9,650 nucleotides of DNA from an uncultured Acetatifactor sp. (GTDB taxonomy: Bacteria > Bacillota > Clostridia > Lachnospirales > Lachnospiraceae), in NCBI GenBank assembly GCA_934402315.1, contig CAKRTS010000033.1, positions 1 to 9,650 of the forward strand. The letters run 5' to 3'. The notes under the pieces are model-generated. The model was not told the origin of the DNA. It did no database searches and worked only from the letters and a program-made list of their open reading frames with translations. Below are positions 1 to 6,058 of the stretch, piece after piece (within the stretch, counting starts at the first letter, position 1; each line of letters starts with the position of its first letter). A program made the translations under genes and the position numbers.

Positions 1-168
1 TGCCAGAAATTATCTGGCATTACTGTTTTTTGAGCTGTCTCTTTCGAGACATCGTTCTCTGAATAATTCTTGCGGGTTAAACCCGCATTAGGAATTTTCA
101 GGGTTGCATTACTGTTTATTTGTCAAAGAACATTTGCTGTGTTGCTTGTTGTTGTCTTACGCGACAGC
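1..168 (-). other. rRNA operon leader (5' part; 16S expected off the left edge)
   Basis: This is the transcribed region downstream of the strong promoter at 175-203, running out of the left edge on the minus strand. It has no credible coding region. It contains a boxA antitermination element (119-132), two copies of the 12-nt element AAACAGTAATGC (minus sense, 106-117 and 17-28), and three perfect hairpins: 71-87 (7-bp stem, 3-nt loop), 36-51 (6-bp stem with a GAAA tetraloop in the minus-strand RNA) and 1-19 (7-bp stem, 5-nt loop). A promoter with an A-rich upstream element followed by boxA is the usual layout of a Firmicute rRNA leader, so the 16S gene is inferred to start soon beyond position 1. 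The rRNA itself is not visible. Confidence 0.75.
119..132 (-). promoter_or_regulatory. rRNA boxA antitermination element
   Basis: On the minus strand this reads TGTTCTTTGACAAA. It fits the bacterial rRNA boxA pattern TGYTCTTTRACA at all twelve positions. In the family as known, the RNA form binds NusB-NusE (S10) and helps RNA polymerase read through the long untranslated rRNA genes. It lies roughly 35 nt downstream of the inferred start of transcription, as in other Firmicute rrn leaders. Confidence 0.8.
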
Positions 169-174
169 TTATTT

Positions 175-203
175 AGATTACCACATTGTCATTCGCTTGT
201 CAA
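175..203 (-). promoter_or_regulatory. Strong sigma-A promoter of the rRNA operon
   Basis: The minus strand has a perfect -35 TTGACA (198-203), a 17-bp spacer and a -10 TAATCT (175-180), which keeps the three most conserved bases of TATAAT. Transcription is expected to start near 168. Directly upstream lies an A-rich element (204-223). A boxA follows downstream. Together these mark a growth-related rRNA promoter. The start site itself is inferred. Confidence 0.75.
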
Positions 204-223
204 CAACTTTTTTCAACTTTTTT
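204..223 (-). promoter_or_regulatory. UP-like element: two tandem 10-bp A-tract repeats
   Basis: On the minus strand the 10-mer AAAAAAGTTG occurs twice in direct tandem and abuts the -35 hexamer at 203. Six-base A-tracts repeated every 10 bp are in phase with the DNA helix, so they should bend the DNA and offer a binding surface for the RNA polymerase alpha C-terminal domains. The repeats are seen directly; the UP function is inferred from position. Confidence 0.6.
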
Positions 224-261
224 AAATCTTTTTCACTGCCTTGTTTTCTCCCGGAAGAGAA

Positions 262-307
262 AGCGAAAAAAAAGAAATCCCAATCACTTAAGATTCTTTT
301 TTTCACT
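262..307 (-). terminator. Probable terminator of the tRNA-Ser transcript
   Basis: A long imperfect inverted repeat: the arm at 292-307 can pair with the arm at 262-279 around a 12-nt loop, giving about 16 pairs (seven A-U in a row plus a G-U) with about two bulged U. In minus-strand RNA the 3' arm ends in a run of eight U (266-273). It lies between tRNA-Ser and the rRNA promoter, where a terminator is expected. The stem is A/U-rich and therefore weak, so some readthrough toward the rRNA operon is possible. Confidence 0.45.
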
Positions 308-317
308 GGTAGTGAAA

Positions 318-405
318 CGGAGAAAGAGGGATTTGAACCCTCGCGCCGGTTGCCCGACCTACACCCTTAGCAGGGGCGCCTCTTCGGCCTCTTGAGTATT
401 TCTCC
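318..405 (-). tRNA. tRNA-Ser (anticodon GCU)
   Basis: An 88-nt class II tRNA on the minus strand. The acceptor arms GGAGAAA (405-399) and TTTCTCC pair at all seven positions, followed by a G discriminator at 318, as serine tRNAs have. The anticodon loop is CTGCTAA with GCT at 371-369, closed by CGCCC/GGGTG. A long variable arm follows, then the T arm GAGGG-TTCAAAT-CCCTC. It reads AGC and AGU serine codons. The 3' CCA is not encoded (TTT follows), so it must be added by the CCA enzyme. It has its own consensus promoter at 467-495 with an inferred 5' leader of about 55 nt, and a 7-bp hairpin (301-317) begins right after the discriminator base. Confidence 0.95.
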
Positions 406-466
406 TTAATCCGAACTACGTCTCTACCAATATTTGATTACGTCCGTCTTACGTGACGCAAAAGTT

Positions 467-495
467 ATTATAACCAACCCGTGACAGTTTGTCAA
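467..495 (-). promoter_or_regulatory. Consensus sigma-A promoter of tRNA-Ser
   Basis: The minus strand has TTGACA (490-495), a 17-bp spacer and TATAAT (467-472): both hexamers and the spacing match the consensus exactly. It starts 17 nt after the fumarase beta stop codon. A 5-bp inverted repeat (TGACA/TGTCA, 482-494) overlaps the -35 region. The start site is inferred near 460, about 55 nt ahead of the mature tRNA. Confidence 0.85.
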
Positions 496-512
496 TCGCT
501 TTTTTCAGTATT

Positions 513-1067
513 TTAAAAATTCTTGCTATAAGCCTGTATTGCTGTTGCATATAAGTCATTTCCCACGGAATCCATCACAACAATAACGGGGAAATCCTTT
601 ACTTCCAGTTTCCGTATTGCCTCCGTGCCCAAGTCATCGTATGCTATCACTTCAGAAGAAATAATAGATCTGGACAGTAACGCTCCCGCTCCGCCTACCG
701 CCGCAAAATAGACTGCACCATTTCTGACAACGGCATCCTTTACCGCCTGATTCCGCTTGCCCTTGCCGATCATACCCTTTAATCCCAGATCCAGTAGCGC
801 CGGGGCATATTTATCCATACGGCTGGCTGTTGTCGGCCCCGCTGATCCGATAGGTCTTCCCTCTCTTGCAGGAGAAGGCCCCATATAATAGATCACATTG
901 TTCCTCATATCAAACGGCAACTCTTTCCCCTGCTCCAAAGCTTCATACATCCGCTTATGGGCAGCATCCCTTGCCGTATATATAACTCCTGTCAGATATA
1001 CATAGTCTCCGGCTCTCAATGATCCGGCCGCTTCATCTGTCAATGGTACACTGATATGTCTGTCCAT
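513..1067 (-). CDS. fumB: Fumarate hydratase class I, beta subunit
   Basis: C-terminal (beta) part of the two-subunit, oxygen-sensitive [4Fe-4S] fumarase; with the alpha subunit it interconverts fumarate and L-malate in the cytoplasm. The 184-aa protein has the hallmarks of the Fe-S hydro-lyase beta region: an early LRAGDYVYLTG stretch, then YMGPSPAREGRPIGSAGPTT-ASRMD, then MIGKGKR and a FAAVGGAGALL segment. The TT-x2-RMD stretch is a conserved substrate-site region of the family. The start is the ATG at 1067, preceded by GGAGGA (1072-1077); an upstream GTG at 1088 lies before that ribosome binding site and is not preferred. It follows the alpha gene by 57 nt and ends the six-gene operon. No clear terminator follows; the tRNA-Ser promoter begins 17 nt downstream. 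The related L(+)-tartrate dehydratase beta subunit is the main alternative; sequence alone does not settle the substrate. Confidence 0.88.
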   Translation of the reverse strand: MDRHISVPLTDEAAGSLRAGDYVYLTGVIYTARDAAHKRMYEALEQGKELPFDMRNNVIYYMGPSPAREGRPIGSAGPTTASRMDKYAPALLDLGLKGMIGKGKRNQAVKDAVVRNGAVYFAAVGGAGALLSRSIISSEVIAYDDLGTEAIRKLEVKDFPVIVVMDSVGNDLYATAIQAYSKNF

Positions 1068-1124
1068 TCTTTCCTCCGTCTCCGGCACCCGCCCACGGCA
1101 ATGCCGTCTATACAGAATCCTTGT

Positions 1125-1967
1125 CTACAACACTCTCGTAACATGGCGGTTCACATGACAGCAGATATTCACCGCCACCGGAAGCCCCGCGATATGCGTC
1201 GGATATGTATTGATATTTACGGCAAGTGCCGTAGTACTTCCTCCCAGACCACCCGGACCGATTCCGGAACAGTTGATTTTCTCCAACAGCTCCTTCTCCA
1301 TATCCCTGATATAAGGTATCTCCGAATGCTCATTCACAGCTCTTGTCAATGCCTGCTTCGCCATCAGCGCGCACTTTTCAAAGGTTCCACCGATTCCGAC
1401 CCCTACAACCATGGGCGGGCAGGCATTCGGGCCCGCATCCCTCACGGCAGTCAGAACAGCTTCCTTCACTCCCTCAATGCCATCTGCCGGTTTCAGCATA
1501 AAAACGCGGCTCATATTCTCACTGCCAAAGCCTTTTGGCGCCAACGTGATCTTAACCCCATCCCCCGCAACGAGATCGTAGTGAATGACCGCAGGAGTAT
1601 TATCCTTCGTGTTCTCCCGGATAAGCGGATCGCCGACAACGGATTTTCTCAGAAATCCCTCTGTATATCCCTGTCTCACACCCTCATTGATGGCATCCTT
1701 CAACAGTCCTCCGTCAAAGTGTACCTCCTGACCGATCTCCACAAAAACAACCGCCATACCGGTGTCCTGACAAATCGGAATCATATCCTTCCCCGCAATC
1801 TCCAGATTCTGCTGCAGCTGCCCCAGTATCTGTCTGCCGAGCGGAGATTCCTCCGATGCGGCTGCCTGATCCAATGCGCAAACCATATCCTTCGACAGAA
1901 AGTGGTTCGCCTCGATGCACATCTCCTTCACACTCTGTGTAATATCTTCTACATTAATTGTCCGCAT
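1125..1967 (-). CDS. fumA: Fumarate hydratase class I, alpha subunit
   Basis: N-terminal (alpha) half of class I fumarase, 280 aa, which carries the iron-sulfur cluster. Three cysteines fit the cluster ligands: C66 in PICQDTG, C183 in GPNACPPMVVG, and C270 in NICCHVNR (C269 is the adjacent alternative). The spacing resembles that of long single-chain class I fumarases. Other family stretches include the glycine-rich GVGIGGT and GIGPGGLGGSTTALAV segments. The ATG directly follows the TAA stop of the HIT gene with no base between, so translation is probably coupled; a separate ribosome binding site is weak (GGA of the HIT 3' end). The beta subunit follows 57 nt later. In fermenting anaerobes such a pair usually works in malate/fumarate metabolism. 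L(+)-tartrate dehydratase alpha (TtdA) is a close relative and cannot be fully excluded. Confidence 0.9.
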   Translation of the reverse strand: MRTINVEDITQSVKEMCIEANHFLSKDMVCALDQAAASEESPLGRQILGQLQQNLEIAGKDMIPICQDTGMAVVFVEIGQEVHFDGGLLKDAINEGVRQGYTEGFLRKSVVGDPLIRENTKDNTPAVIHYDLVAGDGVKITLAPKGFGSENMSRVFMLKPADGIEGVKEAVLTAVRDAGPNACPPMVVGVGIGGTFEKCALMAKQALTRAVNEHSEIPYIRDMEKELLEKINCSGIGPGGLGGSTTALAVNINTYPTHIAGLPVAVNICCHVNRHVTRVL

Positions 1968-2378
1968 TTATTCCGCGATTTCCTTTCTTACGGCCTCAAG
2001 CTCCTCCTGCGTCGGTTCAGACGGCACCCAGTTTATGTTCTGCCCGTCACCCCGGTATCTTGGAATCAGATGCAGATGAAAATGGCGCACAGTTTGTCCG
2101 GCCGCCTCTCCATTATTCTGAACCAGATTCAGGCCATCGCACTTCAGCTTATCCCTTAAGGTTACAGCCATCTTCTTAGCCAGCTTCATTACGTCCGCTG
2201 CTGCCTCCTCCGGAAGCTCGTACAGATCCGCTGCATGCTCTTTGGGCAGAATCAGCGCATGTCCCTTCGTTGCCGGCCCTAGATCGAGAATCACGCGGAA
2301 TCCGGCATCCTCGTACAATGTCTTGGACGGGATTTCTCCGTTTGCTATCTTACAAAAAATGCAGTCATCCTTCTTCAT
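1968..2378 (-). CDS. HIT family protein (histidine triad, HinT-like)
   Basis: A 136-aa cytoplasmic nucleotide-binding protein of the histidine triad superfamily. The signature HFHLHLIPRY has H99, H101 and H103; H101 is the expected nucleophile that forms a nucleotidyl-His intermediate when AMP-linked substrates are hydrolysed. C6 and C9 (CIFC) with H48 or H99 form the zinc site of the DCIFCKI subgroup. Length is normal for the family. The start is the ATG at 2378, 7 nt after a GGGAGGG ribosome binding site; an upstream in-frame start at 2417 would overlap the preceding gene and lacks such a site. The stop TAA touches the fumarase alpha ATG. The exact substrate cannot be read from sequence, and a link to fumarate metabolism is only positional. 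Confidence 0.92.
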   Translation of the reverse strand: MKKDDCIFCKIANGEIPSKTLYEDAGFRVILDLGPATKGHALILPKEHAADLYELPEEAAADVMKLAKKMAVTLRDKLKCDGLNLVQNNGEAAGQTVRHFHLHLIPRYRGDGQNINWVPSEPTQEELEAVRKEIAE

Positions 2379-2394
2379 TTCAACGCCCTCCCTA

Positions 2395-3402
2395 TCATAA
2401 TTTTGTTTTGTCTTCAAACAGGAATAACTGATCCAGTGTCCTCAGTATTCTGAAATCTCCCTTTGTCTTCATCGATCCCGACATAAAGGCTCTTTGAAAG
2501 CTCATTCTTCCGCTGACAATTTCTTCCATGGCAGCGCGGTTCATCTGCATTTCCACATCCGGCTGTTCCACTGTTCCGTAATAGCATTCGACCTTAGCCC
2601 CATCTACCTTTATAATGAACTTTTTCTTCTTTTCCTCTATTGTAATGGAATAGCTGGCACGGAATCCGGCCTGCGGCTTAAAATGCCTGCGGAAAGCCCC
2701 GACATATTCTTCCTCGCTGTCTGCTCCCTCTTCGTTCAGCATCCCCCGGAACAGGCTTGTCAGTTCCTGAATATCCTGTTTCTGGCGCTGGACATAGCTG
2801 TCATCTGACACATATTGCGATAACTGTTCCGATTCCTGCGGTGTCAGATCACTCGTTTTCGGCACAGCGATCCTCTGTCTGACCGCCTGATTGCTGGCAG
2901 GGAAACAGTCCATTCTCTGGCTGATGGTTCTATACAGATTTTCCGCCTTTTTCTCAATAATACGAAGGTACTGCTCATGCATTTCCAATACAACGGTATT
3001 CTCGATATAGCCACAGATACCGCTGCACGGGCGTCCGCCCAGGATCTCCCATGCCGTAGCTAAATTCAGCTTTCCTTCCCTCTCTCCATAGGTCGTGGAC
3101 ATTACCACCGGGCACATATAGATTTTGGAGATCTTCTCTTTATCTCCAAAGAGCCAGCAGGCATCCAGAAACTGCTGCATATATCCGCCGATTCCGTACC
3201 ATTCGACCGTTGTCGCCAGAATGACGCCATCCGCATCCTTCAGGGTCTGTGGCAGGGTGGGAATCGTGCTCTTGCACTCATACAGGTTATATCTGGTCAC
3301 CTTTACCCGAAGCTCCTCCAGAATTTCCTGCATTTTATTAATAACAAATATCGTGGGATCGTCAATAATTCCTCTTCCGCCATAGTAAATTTTAATATTC
3401 AA
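2395..3402 (-). CDS. Flavodoxin-like / SCP2-domain fusion protein
   Basis: A 335-aa two-domain protein. Residues 1 to about 165 resemble the flavodoxin-like NADPH-dependent FMN reductase fold: a first strand MNIKIYYGGRG, a central ADGVILATTVEWYGIGG loop (59-73) of the FMN-binding type, and a second loop VVMSTTYGEREG (99-110). A polar linker (about 166-230) leads to a C-terminal SCP2-type lipid-binding domain (about 235-330) ending with GRMSFQRAFMSGSMKTKGDF, typical of the SCP2 core. A flavin-dependent redox role with a hydrophobic ligand is plausible, but the substrate is unknown. The start is a TTG at 3402, chosen because GGGAGG (3410-3415) lies 7 nt upstream and no ATG is available there. 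That ribosome binding site abuts the rhomboid stop codon, so the two genes are probably translationally coupled. Confidence 0.8.
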   Translation of the reverse strand: MNIKIYYGGRGIIDDPTIFVINKMQEILEELRVKVTRYNLYECKSTIPTLPQTLKDADGVILATTVEWYGIGGYMQQFLDACWLFGDKEKISKIYMCPVVMSTTYGEREGKLNLATAWEILGGRPCSGICGYIENTVVLEMHEQYLRIIEKKAENLYRTISQRMDCFPASNQAVRQRIAVPKTSDLTPQESEQLSQYVSDDSYVQRQKQDIQELTSLFRGMLNEEGADSEEEYVGAFRRHFKPQAGFRASYSITIEEKKKKFIIKVDGAKVECYYGTVEQPDVEMQMNRAAMEEIVSGRMSFQRAFMSGSMKTKGDFRILRTLDQLFLFEDKTKL

Positions 3403-3414
3403 ATGCGTACCTCC

Positions 3415-4011
3415 CTATCGTTGTTTCCCCGATCTTCTCCGCCGCTGCAGAATGCAGACAACACATCCCCCAAGAAATCCCACTATCAGACCTCCCACAT
3501 GGGCTGCATTATCAATGTTCGCCGCACTGAATCCGCTGTACAGTGAGAGACAGATCATTGCCACTACTCTGATCGGTGTGACATTGGGCATTCTTCTGCC
3601 GGACATCAGAACCATCGCAAGCAAAACTCCGTCTAATCCAAACACAGCACCGCTCGCACCCACTGATCCCGACACATCACTGTTCATATATTTAACAAAC
3701 AGAGACAGAATGTTTCCTCCAATGCCTGAAAGAAAATATAAAACCGCATAACCAATATGCCCTACTTCTTTTTCTATCATAGCTCCCATGAAAAAAAGTA
3801 TCAACATATTGTTGACGATATGCGTCATATCAACATGGAGAAACATCGCCCAGAGAATCCGCCCATATTCCCCTCGTATAAGCACATCAATCACATCCAG
3901 CTGCCCAAGTCTGTACAGGGTATTACCGGTAAACATACAGATAACAAACACTATGACATTGACAGCCACAAGCAGACCGCTAATAAACGGCAGTTCCTTC
4001 CATTTATTCAA
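3415..4011 (-). CDS. Rhomboid family intramembrane serine protease
   Basis: A 198-aa polytopic membrane protein with about six hydrophobic segments. The rhomboid catalytic dyad is visible: S120 in GASGAVFGL (the GxSG motif) and H171 in NAAHVGGLIVG of the last segment. The supporting HxxxxHxxxN element (H59, H64, N68) sits in the second segment. It should cleave transmembrane helices within the membrane. Length matches a minimal bacterial rhomboid without extra domains; the C-terminus is Arg/Lys-rich and probably cytoplasmic. The start is a TTG at 4011, 7 nt after GAGGTG (4019-4024), one base after the MgtC-family stop codon. Physiological substrates cannot be inferred. The pilin-like proteins encoded upstream are membrane proteins, but nothing in the sequence ties them to this enzyme. 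Confidence 0.9.
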   Translation of the reverse strand: MNKWKELPFISGLLVAVNVIVFVICMFTGNTLYRLGQLDVIDVLIRGEYGRILWAMFLHVDMTHIVNNMLILFFMGAMIEKEVGHIGYAVLYFLSGIGGNILSLFVKYMNSDVSGSVGASGAVFGLDGVLLAMVLMSGRRMPNVTPIRVVAMICLSLYSGFSAANIDNAAHVGGLIVGFLGGCVVCILQRRRRSGKQR

Positions 4012-4012
4012 G

Positions 4013-4699
4013 CTATATCACCTCGAAGGTTTCAACCTCTTCCATGTCTGTAAAAATTGCAACAATTTCGTCCCTGCTCAATCCGGCGGGAATTATCACC
4101 TGACAGCTCAGGGAAAATGCCTTATTATTCTTGCGCTCCCACCGGAACTGGCTCATGGCAATATCATGCTGCTCCAATTCCGCCACAATCTTTTCGTAGG
4201 CATTCTTTTCCTTCTCGACGCGGAAGCTGACCTGCGCTCTGCTCGGCTGCTTTACGATCCAGAGATTCTTGTGCAATGCCCATTGCAAAATTACAATAAT
4301 AATCGTTGTACAGATTCCTATGACATACATACCGGCTCCGACCGCCATGCCTATGCCGATGGTCGCCCAGATTCCGACCGCGGTGGTAATACCGCTGGAA
4401 TTGCCTCGTTTTCCGGTGAAAATAATACCGCCGCCGAGAATACCGATACCCGAAATGATACCCGCCGCCACACGCGACACATCCAGGCTCATACCGGGAT
4501 TTCCCGCCACATCCGAAAATCCGTATTTGGAAATAATCATCATCAGCGCCGTTGCCAGCGCAAGCATCATGTGCGTTCTGGTTCCCGCCGCCTTTACCCG
4601 CTGTTGCCTTTCTATTCCTATAACTCCTCCGCAGATGCACGCAAGAATGATTCTTGCAAGATACTCTGCCTGTTCCTGAACAAACTCCAAGGTCAGCAT
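4013..4699 (-). CDS. MgtC/SapB family membrane protein
   Basis: A 228-aa protein with a membrane domain (about 1-145) and a soluble C-terminal domain (about 155-228). Family signatures: CGGVIGIERQ (23-32), RTHMMLALATAL (41-52), DVSRVAAGIISGIGILGGG (73-91), the SSGITTAVGIWATIGIG stretch (101-117) and a further hydrophobic helix to about 140. The C-terminal part looks like the small ACT-like domain of MgtC relatives. The family is linked to Mg2+ homeostasis and acid or low-Mg2+ survival in other bacteria, but MgtC is not itself a proven Mg2+ transporter, so the role here is open. The ATG at 4699 follows GGAGG by 8 nt. It is the first gene of the operon, with an inferred 5' leader of about 90 nt from the promoter at 4796-4824. 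Confidence 0.9.
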   Translation of the reverse strand: MLTLEFVQEQAEYLARIILACICGGVIGIERQQRVKAAGTRTHMMLALATALMMIISKYGFSDVAGNPGMSLDVSRVAAGIISGIGILGGGIIFTGKRGNSSGITTAVGIWATIGIGMAVGAGMYVIGICTTIIIVILQWALHKNLWIVKQPSRAQVSFRVEKEKNAYEKIVAELEQHDIAMSQFRWERKNNKAFSLSCQVIIPAGLSRDEIVAIFTDMEEVETFEVI

Positions 4700-4795
4700 C
4701 CTTGTTTCCTCCCCATGTAATTATATTTTTCATTCAGAACCCCCATTGCAAAAAATACCTTCTCTATCCTTTGTCCTGTTCCGAATAATTACAAA

Positions 4796-4824
4796 ATTAT
4801 AGCATAACCTGACCCTGTATGCAA
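4796..4824 (-). promoter_or_regulatory. Sigma-A promoter of the mgtC-rhomboid-HIT-fumarase operon
   Basis: The minus strand has -35 TTGCAT (4819-4824), a 17-bp spacer and a perfect -10 TATAAT (4796-4801) with an upstream TG (TGCTATAAT, extended -10). It lies in the only longer gap (4700-4844) on this side, 20 nt after the FHA gene stop. The start is inferred near 4789, leaving about 90 nt of leader before the MgtC-family ATG. No clear terminator lies between the FHA gene and this promoter, so pilus-operon readthrough is possible. Confidence 0.8.
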
Positions 4825-4844
4825 GATTTTAGCGGCCTTCGTTT

Positions 4845-6056
4845 CTATAGAAATGTCAGACTTATCCTTCCTATCCTGACCTCATCCTCCGTTGCCAGTT
4901 CCCGCTTTTCATACGGCTGCAGACGAAGTCCGTTCTTAAAGGTTCCGTTTGTGGAATTCAGATCCTCCAGATAAAAGCTTTCCCTTTCCTGCACGATTCT
5001 GGCGTGCAGTCTGCTGACCGACACATCCTCCAGCACAATATCTGTCTCTCCTTTCTTTTTCCCAATCGTGAGCACAGGTCTGTCGAGTACCGCCAATGTT
5101 CTTCCTTCCGCCGTACACAGTCTGTGTTCCCTCACTGTATTTTCCGCTGTTCCCTCTATATATATTGTTCTTCCGTAATCCTCTTCCTCCTCTAAGCCTG
5201 CCCCTGCTTTGTCCATGCTGATGCTTTTTGCGTCTATATTTCCCCCTTTCTCATACGCAGACTCCTCCGCTACCGCCTGTCCGCTCATCAGCTCATGCAT
5301 TTCCCGCCGGTAGTTCTCTCTCCGGTCCTTCCCCTTCTTTTTCTTTCCTCCAAGGCTTTCAAAAAAGTGCCGGATACCATCCGGCTTCACAGCTTCCGCC
5401 GGAAATTGCTCCTCTTCCCTTTCTTCCGGGATTTTTCTGTCATTTTTCCGTTCAACAGCATCGGTCAGCTTTTCAGGCATCACAGTCAGCGTCTTTTTTA
5501 CAACTGCTGCCTTTTCCAGCTTTTCTGCATCCTCATAGATCTGCCCTTGCAGATAAGCCTCACCTATATTCTCATATTGCTCATACATATGATAGATGCA
5601 TTCAACAAGCCCTTCATCCTCGTAGTCCAGCTGCTCCACCCAGAATTCCAGAAGCTGCTTAAAACCGTTATCTCCCTCATAATAAGGAATATACATAAAA
5701 GAAAAGACATTGCTCTCCAAGTCCTGATAAATCTGCTCGGGATACCAGATAATATTCCGGGAATCCAGCAGGAAGCGCTCCAGCTCCTGTTCGATCCGGC
5801 GCATTCCCCATATAAAATCCGTAATCCATTCGCGCGTGATATGATGCATCTTATACAGCTGTTTTATGTTCTGCCTGGACGAAATATCATAATACAGATA
5901 GGCAATTCCGTTAATATATCTCAGACTGCACGGCAGCAGCCCCCGAATCCCTCCCCTGTTCAGAATACAATACTGATATTTCTTTTCTTCCGGTTTCTTT
6001 TCCAGAAGTATTCTTTCATAATTACAATTAAGGCTTCTTACAAATTCCGTCTGCAC
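4845..6056 (-). CDS. DUF6382 / FHA-domain protein of the Tad locus
   Basis: A 403-aa cytoplasmic protein without a signal peptide. The N-terminal part (about 1-150) resembles DUF6382, which accompanies Tad pilus genes in Clostridia. A highly charged Lys/Glu-rich linker (about 195-300) follows, and the C-terminal 85 residues form an FHA domain: G332 in LTIGKKKG, then SVSRLHARI (S348, R349, H351) and YLEDLNSTNGTFKNG (N367, N370, G371, T372), which are the conserved phosphothreonine-binding positions. It may bind a phosphorylated partner in the pilus machine. The start is a GTG at 6056, 7 nt after AAAGGAG and two bases after the TadE stop; the ATG at 6170 would force a 112-nt overlap and lacks a suitable site. 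It is the last gene of the pilus operon. Confidence 0.85.
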   Translation of the reverse strand: MQTEFVRSLNCNYERILLEKKPEEKKYQYCILNRGGIRGLLPCSLRYINGIAYLYYDISSRQNIKQLYKMHHITREWITDFIWGMRRIEQELERFLLDSRNIIWYPEQIYQDLESNVFSFMYIPYYEGDNGFKQLLEFWVEQLDYEDEGLVECIYHMYEQYENIGEAYLQGQIYEDAEKLEKAAVVKKTLTVMPEKLTDAVERKNDRKIPEEREEEQFPAEAVKPDGIRHFFESLGGKKKKGKDRRENYRREMHELMSGQAVAEESAYEKGGNIDAKSISMDKAGAGLEEEEDYGRTIYIEGTAENTVREHRLCTAEGRTLAVLDRPVLTIGKKKGETDIVLEDVSVSRLHARIVQERESFYLEDLNSTNGTFKNGLRLQPYEKRELATEDEVRIGRISLTFL

Positions 6057-6058
6057 CT

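Noticed and set aside
245..262. Inverted repeat TTTCTC/GAGAAA between tRNA-Ser and the rRNA promoter
   Set aside because: The 6-bp stem is not followed by a U-run on either strand in the needed position, so it is not supported as a terminator; the longer stem at 262-307 fits better.
104..395. Short plus-strand open frames across the tRNA-Ser region
   Set aside because: They run through the tRNA gene and the rRNA promoter on the opposite strand, have no ribosome binding site, and their peptides resemble no protein family.
1056..2159. Long plus-strand open frame of 367 codons over the fumarase genes
   Set aside because: It is antisense to the clear fumarase and HIT genes; its length follows from the codon bias of the real genes. 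The peptide is rich in His, Arg and Ser with no domain.
4693..4746. A 17-codon leader frame overlapping the start of the MgtC-family gene
   Set aside because: Its stop overlaps the gene start, as in some mgtC leaders, but the only candidate ribosome binding site (AAGG) is 11 nt upstream and weak, and the peptide has no attenuation-like run of codons. Not strong enough to list.
4842..4853. 12-bp palindrome TTTCTATAGAAA over the FHA stop codon
   Set aside because: It is A/T-rich, has no loop or U-run, and overlaps coding sequence; a chance match is likely.
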